Assembly (NCBI GenBank): GCA_020350885.1
Contig: CP070727.1
Span: forward strand, 344,813 to 408,812
DNA: 64,000 nt
Direction of reading: 5' to 3'
From: a bacterium
GTDB lineage: Bacteria; Krumholzibacteriota; Krumholzibacteriia; Krumholzibacteriales; Krumholzibacteriaceae
The number at the start of each line of letters is the position of its first letter. The stretch's first letter is position 1. Below are positions 7,571 to 14,940 of this stretch, piece by piece. The translations under genes and the position numbers were made by a program. Under the pieces are notes generated by a model. That model searched no databases. It was not told where the DNA came from and was given only the letters and a program-made list of their open reading frames with translations.

Positions 7571-9373
7571 ATGAAACGCATGCTAACGCTCTGCCTGTTG
7601 GTCTTGGTTTTTCTCGCACTGCTTACCGCACCGGCTTCCTCGGTCGAGTTGAAGAAATCGAGACCGGCGAGCGCCATCGGCCATGGAGACCTTTCCGTAT
7701 CGATCCGACTCATTGGCGGCAAGGGCTCCGTACTCAAGCCGGGGCGAGATATCAGGCTTACCTTTCAAACGGACAGAGACGCGTACGTCGTCGTGTACAA
7801 CATAGACAGCGACGGCTACGTCAACCTGCTCTATCCCGAAGACGGCAATCTCAAGAAGACACGGGGTCGTGAGGTACACTACCTTCCCGAAGAGGGCTCA
7901 GGAATATACTGGGAGGCCGGCGGAAAGACGGGTATTGAATACATCCATACCCTCGCCGTTTCCGATCGAGATCTCCTGAAAGAGGACGAGATCTACTTCC
8001 TGTCCCAGAGCGGGAATCTCGACGATGAAAAACGGTTCAGGGTGGACATGGATCCGTTCATGTCGTTCAACATGATCGATGAGGAGCTTCTCGTCGATAC
8101 GGACGTACCTCTGGCAACCGATTTCACCTACTTCTACGTGAACCGGCGGGTTGACTACCCCCGTTTCCTCTGCGCCAAGTGTCACGGACACGACGAGTTC
8201 CGGGATCCCTACTCGAAGGAATGCCCCGAGATCGTCATTGAGAAGGCCACCTACGAAGAGGATCTCACGTACCCTTACCCCGAACTCTTCGCCATACGGG
8301 ATGTGGACGAAGACTACTACATCTCGAGCAAGTACGCCGATAAGCAAACGGAGGACTGGGACGAATACGACGAGGATCAGACGAAGGTCTACCTCTCGAT
8401 CTATTATTCGGATTGGGACTACCCGTACTGGTATAGCGGGCCGTACTTCAGGTACCATTTCGCTACCTACTTAGATCCCTTCTGGTGGGACTTCGGCTGG
8501 AGCTGGTACTGGTCCGATTACTACTACTACCATTGGCCGTTCTACTCATGGTACTACCCCTACTACTACCACTGGCATGGCTGGTGGAGACACTATGACT
8601 ACTGCTGCTATGACAGGTGGTATGGATACAAACACCGGCCGATATACGCCCGCCGCAGAACGGCAAGGCGGAACCTGAGCTATACCGCCGCAGCGCTGCG
8701 CCGGAACAAAACCAGGACGCTCGCCCAAAGCAGGCTGGTCAAGAGGCGGTTGGACACTGCGAGAAGGCTCGAGAGGACCAGCCTCAAACGGACAGGTATC
8801 GGTTCGAGGATCGCCGATCGAATCTCCAGGGGAACCGGCGCCAGAAGGAGTACGACCAGGGACCGCAGGAGTACGATACGCACCAGGGATGTACAGCGGA
8901 AGATCATCTACGGAAATGAAAGAAAGCAGCGATACAAAGATGCCGATAAGGCCCGCCGGGAGAGGAAAGACAGATCATCGAGGCTCAGGGATAGGATCGA
9001 CCGGAGTAAAGGAAGTGGTGACTCGAAGAGCATCAAGGATCGGCGGGACACACGCAAGCAGCGGTCCGATAAATCAATCAACCGGAAGAGGTCTTCTGAC
9101 TCCTCGAAGAAACGGAGCAGCTCTCGGCCGAAATCGACGATCCGGAAGAAGAGTAGCTCCCCGAAACGCATCGCTCCCCGCCGGGCTCCATCCCCGAGGT
9201 CGCGGTCAGGGAAGAAGAGCTCGAAACCGAGCCGCTCTTCCGGCTCCCGCAAGCGGACGGTGAGCAGGAGCACTCCGAGGAGCAGCCCTGCCAGGCCGGC
9301 ACGGTCGGCGAGCAGATCATCGTCCCGGAGCTCGGGATCGTCCGGTAGATCCGGGAGGAGCCGTAAACGATAG
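7571..9373 (+). CDS. Secreted DUF4384 protein with CxxCH, aromatic-rich block and Arg/Ser-rich tail
   Basis: Unrecognised as a whole; 600 residues. It has a signal peptide (1-24), a DUF4384-like beta domain at about 41-135 (TFQTDRDAYVVVYNIDSDGY, NLLYPEDG) and CAKCH at 201-205 (heme c or zinc motif) with another Cys at about 218. An acidic Tyr-rich stretch follows at 225-275, then a block at about 276-353 that is largely Tyr, Trp and Phe with Asp and His. The tail, 360-600, is almost entirely Arg, Lys, Ser and Thr, resembling an RS domain. The ATG at 7571 follows AAGGAG (7557-7562) at 8 nt; an in-frame GTG at 7562 is overlapped by that site. Monocistronic. DUF4384 often accompanies surface or kinase-linked proteins; no function is assigned here. 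Confidence 0.85.
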   Translation: MKRMLTLCLLVLVFLALLTAPASSVELKKSRPASAIGHGDLSVSIRLIGGKGSVLKPGRDIRLTFQTDRDAYVVVYNIDSDGYVNLLYPEDGNLKKTRGREVHYLPEEGSGIYWEAGGKTGIEYIHTLAVSDRDLLKEDEIYFLSQSGNLDDEKRFRVDMDPFMSFNMIDEELLVDTDVPLATDFTYFYVNRRVDYPRFLCAKCHGHDEFRDPYSKECPEIVIEKATYEEDLTYPYPELFAIRDVDEDYYISSKYADKQTEDWDEYDEDQTKVYLSIYYSDWDYPYWYSGPYFRYHFATYLDPFWWDFGWSWYWSDYYYYHWPFYSWYYPYYYHWHGWWRHYDYCCYDRWYGYKHRPIYARRRTARRNLSYTAAALRRNKTRTLAQSRLVKRRLDTARRLERTSLKRTGIGSRIADRISRGTGARRSTTRDRRSTIRTRDVQRKIIYGNERKQRYKDADKARRERKDRSSRLRDRIDRSKGSGDSKSIKDRRDTRKQRSDKSINRKRSSDSSKKRSSSRPKSTIRKKSSSPKRIAPRRAPSPRSRSGKKSSKPSRSSGSRKRTVSRSTPRSSPARPARSASRSSSRSSGSSGRSGRSRKR

Positions 9374-9440
9374 AGTGACGAAAAAGCGTTTCCACTCCTT
9401 CGCCCCGGGAGGGTCACTGAGCGGGGCACGAAACAGCGAG

Positions 9441-9483
9441 ACGGGCTTTCCAAGTATCCAACCGGCGGATATGGAAAGCCCGT
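9441..9483. terminator. Convergent hairpin terminator candidate
   Basis: ACGGGCTTTCCA (9441-9452) and TGGAAAGCCCGT (9472-9483) are perfect reverse complements, and an inner TATCC/GGATA extends the stem. The hairpin lies between two convergent genes (ends at 9373 and 9496) and could stop transcription from both sides. Neither side has a strong T-tract. Confidence 0.6.
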
Positions 9484-9495
9484 TCCCGTACAGAG

Positions 9496-10668
9496 CTACC
9501 GGGTGAAGGGTTCGAGGAGAAAGGGATACCGCGACCCTCCAGCTGTGTTGAAGATCACGATCCTGGCCGACCGTGCGATCGTGCCAGAGTGCAGGAGTGC
9601 CTTCACACCGGCCCAAGAGGCGGCACCTTCCGGTGAGGGGAAGACACCCTCGGTCGAGGCTATCTCCCTGCATGCCGTGATAATCTCATCGTCACCGACG
9701 GCGACCGCCGCACCATCACTCTCGTACAACACATCGAGTATCAATCGATCCGCACGTGTGGAAGGCACCCGGATGCCGCACGCACAGGTGTGAGGATCCT
9801 CCCACGGTGCGGCCGTTCGCTCGCCCCGCTCGAACGCCCGCACGATCGGGGCACAGCCGGAAGCCTGTACAACGGCGATGTGCGGCTTCGCATGCTCCAG
9901 CCAGCCGAGCTCCTCGAGCTCGCGGTATGCCTTCCAGATCGCCACAACACCGGTTCCTCCTCCCGTTGGAAAGACGATCCAGTCCGGATGTACACCTCTC
10001 GCCTCCGCCTCGATCTCAAAGGCCATCGTCTTCTTGCCCTCGACACGGCACGGCTCCCTGAACGTCGTGAGCCGTACTATGTTCGTTCCCTCGATTATTT
10101 CCTCCATTTTTCGCGCGGCATCCGGAAGAATCCCCTCTACAATCTCGACATCCGCCCCGTATGCACGGCACTCTTGGGCAACTCCATATGGAGTTTCCGA
10201 GGGAATGAAAACGGTCCTGTCGATACCGGCGGCTGCACCATACGCCGCAAGGGCCAAACCCGCATTACCAGCCGAGGGAATGGCAGCCTCGGATATACCG
10301 AGATCATGAAGCCTGGAGACGGCTACGGCCATCCCCCGTGCTTTGAATGATCCGGTGGGATTCATCGACTCATCTTTGATGAAGAGATTCGTAAGCTCGA
10401 TCCCCTTCCCTAAACGTCCGGCACGGAGCAGTGGTGTATTTCCCTCCCCCAGCGTTGTTCTACACGTAGTGGCGGGCAGGAGGGATGCAAACCGCCACAC
10501 TCCCTCTCCGGGTCCGAAGAAGTCGTGCCTGTCGAGATGCCGGCGAAGAAGACCGAGGTCATAGACTCCGAGCAGTGGGCCGGAGCATGCGGGACACTCG
10601 CCGGCCGATGATCCTGCCGGGACCTCCCTTTTACAGAGACCGCAGCGGTACCCCTCAAAATAATGCAC
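9496..10668 (-). CDS. thrC: Threonine synthase (PLP fold type II)
   Basis: Converts O-phosphohomoserine to threonine. About 390 residues. It has an N-terminal zinc-ribbon-like CGLC...CPAC (about 9-30), as in the short ThrC group. The PLP lysine lies in NPTGSFKARG, with the glycine loop PTGGGTGV and a late AAVAVGDDE region. The start is GTG at 10668, preceded by GGAGG at 7 nt; the 50-codon extension to 10818 has no family match and runs across the divergent promoter region. Stand-alone, with no other thr genes nearby. A related 2,4-diamino or cysteate synthase is less likely. Confidence 0.9.
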   Translation of the reverse strand: MHYFEGYRCGLCKREVPAGSSAGECPACSGPLLGVYDLGLLRRHLDRHDFFGPGEGVWRFASLLPATTCRTTLGEGNTPLLRAGRLGKGIELTNLFIKDESMNPTGSFKARGMAVAVSRLHDLGISEAAIPSAGNAGLALAAYGAAAGIDRTVFIPSETPYGVAQECRAYGADVEIVEGILPDAARKMEEIIEGTNIVRLTTFREPCRVEGKKTMAFEIEAEARGVHPDWIVFPTGGGTGVVAIWKAYRELEELGWLEHAKPHIAVVQASGCAPIVRAFERGERTAAPWEDPHTCACGIRVPSTRADRLILDVLYESDGAAVAVGDDEIITACREIASTEGVFPSPEGAASWAGVKALLHSGTIARSARIVIFNTAGGSRYPFLLEPFTR

Positions 10669-10688
10669 GTTCCAACCTCCGAAGGTTC

Positions 10689-10716
10689 TTGAAAAGATAG
10701 CCGGATACAGTATCCT
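10689..10716 (+). promoter_or_regulatory. Candidate promoter of the pgeF-like gene
   Basis: TTGAAA (10689-10694) and TATCCT (10711-10716) with a 16-bp spacer lie 35 bp upstream of the ATG at 10752, in the 83-bp gap between divergent genes. Confidence 0.4.
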
Positions 10717-10751
10717 TGTGCAACCCGGGATCGACAGGAGGGTCTCCGACG

Positions 10752-11534
10752 ATGATTGCGTGGATCGATCGGGCCGGTATCGAGGTCGGCACCTTTCCGG
10801 TCCTCGATGCTCTGGCACCGGAATGCAAGGTCTATATCACCACCCGGTCCGGCGGCGTGAGCACCGGACGGTTTGAGTCACTGAACCTCGGCGAAGGCGT
10901 CGGTGACCGGCGCCGCAATATTATACAAAACAGGCGGAAGCTCTACGCATCACTACAGATCAATCCCTATGCCGTGGCCAGGGCCGTCCAGGTCCATGGC
11001 GCGCGCATCGAGGTCGTAACGAGGGGCGGTGTCTACCGCGGTGTGGACGGTTTCGTGACTTCGGCGAGGGGTCTCACATTGGTCGTGAACACGGCAGACT
11101 GTTTCCCACTCGTAATCTACGCACCGTCCGAAAAGGTTCTCGCTACACTCCACGCCGGCTGGAGCGGTGCATCGCTCGGCATCGTACCCAAGGCATTCGA
11201 GATCCTCAACGGACGATTCTCAATCAACACCGGCCATACGATCGGCCTCATCGGCCCGGGCATCTGCAAGAACTGCTATACTGTACCAAAAGCACGGAGT
11301 GAACGTTTCCCCGAGCAGTTCAAGAAAAGGGGAAAGAGCGGCTGGCATCTCGATCTCCTCTCCTACTGCATCGAGCAACTCACCTCGTGCGGTCTCGAGC
11401 GCAGAAACATCTTTTCTGCGAACCTCTGCACATCGTGTGACCCGGAGCTCTTTTTTTCACACAGGCGTGACGGGGGGCACACGGGGAGACAATGGACGCT
11501 GGCAACGATCGAGAGGAGCCCGCAACCGGTATAG
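10752..11534 (+). CDS. pgeF: PgeF/YfiH laccase-domain (LACC1-type) protein
   Basis: Member of the multicopper-polyphenol-oxidase-like YfiH/LACC1 family, about 260 residues. Known members act on purine nucleosides or as peptidoglycan editing factor PgeF in the cytoplasm. Visible family motifs are VVNTADCFPLVIY, the His-containing LHAGWSG, GPGICKNCY and the C-terminal CTSCDPELFFSHRRDGGHTG. These include the conserved Cys and His residues that bind zinc. The ATG at 10752 follows AGGAGG; an upstream in-frame start at 10716 lies on the -10 element and is rejected. It is convergent with the MTH1187-type gene. Confidence 0.9.
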   Translation: MIAWIDRAGIEVGTFPVLDALAPECKVYITTRSGGVSTGRFESLNLGEGVGDRRRNIIQNRRKLYASLQINPYAVARAVQVHGARIEVVTRGGVYRGVDGFVTSARGLTLVVNTADCFPLVIYAPSEKVLATLHAGWSGASLGIVPKAFEILNGRFSINTGHTIGLIGPGICKNCYTVPKARSERFPEQFKKRGKSGWHLDLLSYCIEQLTSCGLERRNIFSANLCTSCDPELFFSHRRDGGHTGRQWTLATIERSPQPV

Positions 11535-11546
11535 TCTCGATGACCG

Positions 11547-11858
11547 TCATACCTTGCCGCCGAGCTTTCTCTCCACGGATGCGACCTTACCCTTCATGGT
11601 TGTTTCCTTGTCCCTCCGGTCGTCGATGATCAGGGTGGTGAGCAACCGCTTCGCTCCCCCGTCGAACGTCGCACGGTGCAGTTCGGGAACGACACGGAGC
11701 AGCACATCGAGTTCCCCCTCGATAATCGTCGCCATCGGAGTGAGCTGGTACGTTATCCCCTCGAAGTCTTTGAGAACCTCGTGACAACGAGCCACATACG
11801 AACTGACGCTGGTCGAACCGGTTCCAACCGGTACAACCGAAATCGAGCAGACCGCCAT
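11547..11858 (-). CDS. MTH1187/YkoF-type thiamine-binding family protein
   Basis: Small cytoplasmic protein of the MTH1187/YqgV (DUF77) family, about 103 residues. Characterised relatives bind thiamine or its precursors and form tetramers. It opens MAVCSISVVPVG and contains ITYQLTPMATIIEGEL, the family core. The start is ATG at 11858 with a G-rich ribosome site; the in-frame extension to 11903 overlaps a large hairpin at 11879-11918 and is rejected. The gene is transcribed divergently from the aminotransferase, with overlapping promoters at 11958-11995. Confidence 0.85.
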   Translation of the reverse strand: MAVCSISVVPVGTGSTSVSSYVARCHEVLKDFEGITYQLTPMATIIEGELDVLLRVVPELHRATFDGGAKRLLTTLIIDDRRDKETTMKGKVASVERKLGGKV

Positions 11859-11878
11859 TGTTTCATCCCCCCTGAATC

Positions 11879-11918
11879 GGCACCGGTCCCGGATACCGGT
11901 CATACGGATCCCGGTGCC
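11879..11918 (-). promoter_or_regulatory. Strong hairpin in the 5' leader of the MTH1187-type gene
   Basis: GGCACCGG (11879-11886) and CCGGTGCC (11911-11918) are perfect reverse complements, and an inner GGAT(A)CCG/CGGATCC pair lengthens the stem. On the minus strand it sits in the predicted 93-nt leader, just upstream of the ribosome site. It could be an attenuator or protein-binding site. It also contains a CCGGATACCGG 11-mer found elsewhere in the window. Confidence 0.5.
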
Positions 11919-11957
11919 TGCATACCTGTCCCCGAGAGCATTATCCTATACAGGGTA

Positions 11958-11985
11958 ATGATATGATTGACTTTACCATTTTCAA
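11958..11985 (-). promoter_or_regulatory. Candidate promoter of the MTH1187-type gene
   Basis: Minus-strand TTGAAA (11985-11980), a 16-bp spacer and TATCAT (11963-11958). It overlaps the oppositely directed aminotransferase promoter, so the two probably cannot be occupied at once. Confidence 0.5.
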
Positions 11986-11995
11986 GCAGTATCTT
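11967..11995 (+). promoter_or_regulatory. Candidate promoter of the aminotransferase gene
   Basis: TTGACT (11967-11972), a 17-bp spacer and TATCTT (11990-11995), about 31 bp before the GTG start at 12027. It overlaps the divergent promoter at 11958-11985. Confidence 0.55.
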
Positions 11996-12026
11996 CGAGA
12001 CGAGTTTTACCTCAGAAAGGGTGACA

Positions 12027-13178
12027 GTGAGCCACCATGTCCGGGACGAGATAAAACCATTTATCGTGATGGAAGTACTCGAGAGGGCCATCACTCTCGA
12101 GCGCCAGGGACGATCGATAATACATCTCGAGATCGGCGAACCCGACTTTGATACACCGAGGAGAATCGTCGAGGCAGGAATCGAGTCGCTCCGGCAGGGA
12201 GATACGCACTACACGGACAGTAGGGGAATCATAGAGCTTCGGTCCGCAGTGGCCGAATATTACAACCGTCGATACAACACCGCTGTGTCGGAGGAGCAGG
12301 TAATCATCACGATGGGCACCTCACCCGGCCTTCTGCTCGTACTCTCGAATCTGATTACAGAGCCCGGTGATGAGATCATCCTCGGTAATCCGTATTATCC
12401 GTGCTACCCGAACTTTATCCGCTATCTCAAGGGTATTCCCCGCTTCATCGCCACAAGGGAAGAAAACGGCTACCAGCCGAAATCCGAAGATGTGAAGGCT
12501 CTCATCGGACCGCGAACCCGTGCCGTCATTATCAACTCACCGGCGAATCCTACCGGAACACTCATTGCCGAAGACGACATCAGAGAGATCTGTGAGCTCG
12601 GTATCCCCGTGGTAAGCGATGAGATCTACCACGGTCTCGTCTACGGCGAAACGGAACACTCGGCACTCGAATACAACGAGCATGCGTATGTTCTGAACGG
12701 GTTCTCCAAGCTCTATGCGATGACGGGCTGGCGGCTCGGATACATGATCGCACCGGCACAATCGATGCGAACACTTCAGATACTTCAACAGAACTTCTTC
12801 ATCTCACCGAACGCATTCGTACAACATGCAGGTGTGACCGCCCTTACACAGAAACATCCCGAGATCGAGGAGATGAGAAATCGCTACGATGCACGGAGGA
12901 GATACCTTCTCGAGGAATTGCCGAAACTCGGTCTCGACTGCGTAGTCGAACCCCGTGGTGCATTCTACTTCTTCGTCAATACAGCACATCTGGAAGAGGA
13001 CTCGTACAAACTCGCCTTCGATGTCTTGGAACATGTCGGTGTTGCTCTCACGCCCGGCATCGATTTCGGCGACCGGGGGGAAGGACATCTCCGTATTTCC
13101 TATGCGAATTCGCTGGAGCACATCATAGAGGGAATGAAACGCTTGAAGACGTATATCGAGGAAAGGGGCGGCTCCTGA
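12027..13178 (+). CDS. PLP-dependent aminotransferase, class I/II
   Basis: Fold type I aminotransferase, about 383 residues. It has IHLEIGEPDFDTP near the N-terminus, NPANPTGT-like SPANPTGT, VVSDEIYHGLVYG, and the PLP lysine in NGFSKLYAMTGWRLGY. The C-terminal LRISYANS contains the substrate-carboxylate Arg. The pattern fits the aspartate/aromatic or alanine aminotransferase group; substrate unknown. The start is GTG at 12027 (VSHHVRDEIKPF...), with AGAAAGG 6 nt upstream. The longer frame to 11967 would begin on the -35 element and is rejected. The barrel protein follows 70 bp later. Confidence 0.9.
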   Translation: MSHHVRDEIKPFIVMEVLERAITLERQGRSIIHLEIGEPDFDTPRRIVEAGIESLRQGDTHYTDSRGIIELRSAVAEYYNRRYNTAVSEEQVIITMGTSPGLLLVLSNLITEPGDEIILGNPYYPCYPNFIRYLKGIPRFIATREENGYQPKSEDVKALIGPRTRAVIINSPANPTGTLIAEDDIREICELGIPVVSDEIYHGLVYGETEHSALEYNEHAYVLNGFSKLYAMTGWRLGYMIAPAQSMRTLQILQQNFFISPNAFVQHAGVTALTQKHPEIEEMRNRYDARRRYLLEELPKLGLDCVVEPRGAFYFFVNTAHLEEDSYKLAFDVLEHVGVALTPGIDFGDRGEGHLRISYANSLEHIIEGMKRLKTYIEERGGS

Positions 13179-13248
13179 GACCACGCGCGACGTGCGATAC
13201 GTAACTCCCCGCAGACGGAGGGCCATACACGTACGGGAGGAAGCAGGA

Positions 13249-13926
13249 ATGTCGAAAATAGTTCTCGCAATGCTTTTCGTTGCAGTGCTTGCGATCACGT
13301 CCGCCGATCTGGCGGCATTTCCGCTGGGAATATCGGTGAAAGGCGGCATCGGACTGGGATACTACTCGATGGACGCATTAAACGACAATCTGAGGATCGC
13401 CAGCCAGCAAACCGGTGCCTTCTTCGATGATCTCTCAAAGGGTATCAATGTGGCATTGCAGGGACGAGTATGGTTTCTCGGGCGGTACGGCGTGCATCTC
13501 GGATACCAGCATTACTGGGGAGAATCATCGGCAGCAAGCGGGGGACTTGAATATACCTACAAGACACCGGCCGATGTGTATGCAATCGGTGGTGTCCTCA
13601 ATATCCTATCGTTTCCCGTCCTGTTCGATATAAACGCCGGCGCGAACTGGTGTCACGTCCGCTCCATATTCGGTACCAACGTCCGCACCACCTCATTCCT
13701 CCAGGAATACAAGGGCAACGACAACGGCTTCGAGCTCTACGCAGAGGTGGTAACGAATTTCGTACGCCCCGTCGATATCGGGATCCAGTTCGGGTACCGC
13801 GGTCTCACGGTCAAGAGCCTCGAGAACAAGTTCAAAGAGGAGGCGCGCTTTCCGATCTCCGAGACCAAGGTGGAGCTCGAATACAGCGGTGTGTTCTTCT
13901 TCTTCACTGCGGGGATCAGGTTGTAG
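13249..13926 (+). CDS. Predicted outer-membrane beta-barrel protein
   Basis: No specific family recognised. About 225 residues, with a signal peptide (1-22; IVLAMLFVAVLAITSADLAAF). Alternating hydrophobic/polar strands rich in Gly and aromatics follow (GGIGLGYYSMDALNDN, YGVHLGYQHYWGESSA, DIGIQFGYRGLTVKS). The terminal strand ends GVFFFFTAGIRL, typical of small 8-stranded barrels of the OmpA/OmpW kind. The ATG at 13249 follows GGGAGG at 8 nt. It lies downstream of the aminotransferase and could be cotranscribed; a promoter for the next unit follows it. Confidence 0.75.
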   Translation: MSKIVLAMLFVAVLAITSADLAAFPLGISVKGGIGLGYYSMDALNDNLRIASQQTGAFFDDLSKGINVALQGRVWFLGRYGVHLGYQHYWGESSAASGGLEYTYKTPADVYAIGGVLNILSFPVLFDINAGANWCHVRSIFGTNVRTTSFLQEYKGNDNGFELYAEVVTNFVRPVDIGIQFGYRGLTVKSLENKFKEEARFPISETKVELEYSGVFFFFTAGIRL

Positions 13927-13933
13927 GAACAGT

Positions 13934-13962
13934 TTGACACCAGTGAACTTTTCCACTACCTT
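13934..13962 (+). promoter_or_regulatory. Candidate promoter of the EIIA-CBS-permease unit
   Basis: A perfect TTGACA (13934-13939), a 17-bp spacer and a weak TACCTT (13957-13962) lie 30 bp upstream of the EIIA ATG. Confidence 0.42.
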
Positions 13963-13992
13963 TCCATCCTGATGCGAGGGAACAGGTAGATT

Positions 13993-14457
13993 ATGCTGCT
14001 GTCGAAGCTAATCAAGAAAAACGCTATCCTGATGGACATGAAAGCCTCGACGAAGGACGAGGCGCTGCGTGAACTGGTCGATCTCCTGTGCTCAGCCCAC
14101 AAGCTCAAAGATCGGGAGACCATTCTCGGAGCGATCATCAAGCGGGAACAGCAAAAGAGTACCGGTGTCGGCATGGGGCTGGCTGTCCCGCACGCCAAGA
14201 CACCCGTCGTGAGCAAGCTCCATGTGGCCTTCGGACGTTCGGTCCGGGGCATCGATTTCGAATCAGAGGACGGTGAAAAGGCCACTATCTTCTTCATTCT
14301 CGTATCCCCCCGTGACGTATCAGGTCCACACATCAAGGCCCTCGCAGGCATCTCACGCCTCATCAAGCACGAGGATTTCAGAAAATCCGTGATCGAGTGT
14401 GCCGATGAGAAGGAGTACATCGAGTTGGTGAAGAAGGCGGAAGAGAGATACCTGTAA
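13993..14457 (+). CDS. PTS EIIA domain protein (fructose/PtsN type)
   Basis: About 154 residues, a single PTS EIIA type-2 domain. The phospho-accepting His is in GLAVPHAKTP (about residue 69). The domain continues with VAFGRSVRGIDFESEDGEKA and FFILVSPRDVSGPHIKAL. No EIIB or EIIC is adjacent, so a regulatory role like PtsN (nitrogen/K+ PTS) is more likely than sugar import. Next come a CBS-pair protein and an ion or carboxylate permease, apparently one operon; spacing to the CBS gene is 27 bp. Confidence 0.87.
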   Translation: MLLSKLIKKNAILMDMKASTKDEALRELVDLLCSAHKLKDRETILGAIIKREQQKSTGVGMGLAVPHAKTPVVSKLHVAFGRSVRGIDFESEDGEKATIFFILVSPRDVSGPHIKALAGISRLIKHEDFRKSVIECADEKEYIELVKKAEERYL

Positions 14458-14484
14458 CCCTCTTCCCTCCGGGGAGGAGACCCT

Positions 14485-14940
14485 GTGAAGATCAAAGACT
14501 ACATGAAGAAGGATTTCAGGACGGTGTCCCCGCATACATCGATGCACGAGGTGGCGCGTCTCTTCTTCGAAACGGGCGAGTCTGTGCTTCCGGTCACGGA
14601 GAGCGACGGCACACTGGTGGGGCTCATCCTGATAGACGATTTCATCCTGATATTCCTGCCCCACTATATAGATCTCATCAGAAATCTCGATTTCATTCAC
14701 GATTTCGGCGCCCTCGAGAGATCCTCGTTTTCAGTCGAGGAAAAGCTTTTCGTCGCCGAAGATCTCATGAAAGAAGACGTGCCGGTGCTCGATGAGGAAG
14801 ATAGCGTACTGAAGGCCGCCGCCGTTCTGCACAAACTGGATCTGCCGAGAATCCCCATCACGAGGGATAAACAGCTGGTCGGGATGATGAGCAAGAACGA
14901 CGTTTGCAGGGCTATCTACGATATGGAAGGTCATCAGTGA
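14485..14940 (+). CDS. CBS-domain pair protein
   Basis: About 151 residues, two tandem CBS domains: 1-60 (MKKDFRTVSPHTSMHEVARL, VTESDGTLVGLILIDD) and 85-150 (LMKEDVPVLDEEDSVLKAA, ITRDKQLVGMMSKND). CBS pairs bind adenosine nucleotides and often gate transporters. The start is GTG at 14485 after GGGGAGGAG. Its TGA overlaps the GTG of the permease (GTGA), so regulator and transporter are translationally coupled. Confidence 0.88.
   Translation: MKIKDYMKKDFRTVSPHTSMHEVARLFFETGESVLPVTESDGTLVGLILIDDFILIFLPHYIDLIRNLDFIHDFGALERSSFSVEEKLFVAEDLMKEDVPVLDEEDSVLKAAAVLHKLDLPRIPITRDKQLVGMMSKNDVCRAIYDMEGHQ

Noticed and set aside
8171-8185. Calling the DUF4384 protein a c-type cytochrome from its CAKCH alone
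   Set aside because: A single CxxCH also fits a zinc site, there is a nearby extra Cys, and no cytochrome fold is recognisable; kept as a question in the findings.
11859-11955. TPP-riboswitch-like GGATAATGC in the leader of a thiamine-binding-type gene
   Set aside because: The CTGAGA and other conserved TPP elements are absent, and the piece overlaps the promoter rather than a pairing-capable leader core.
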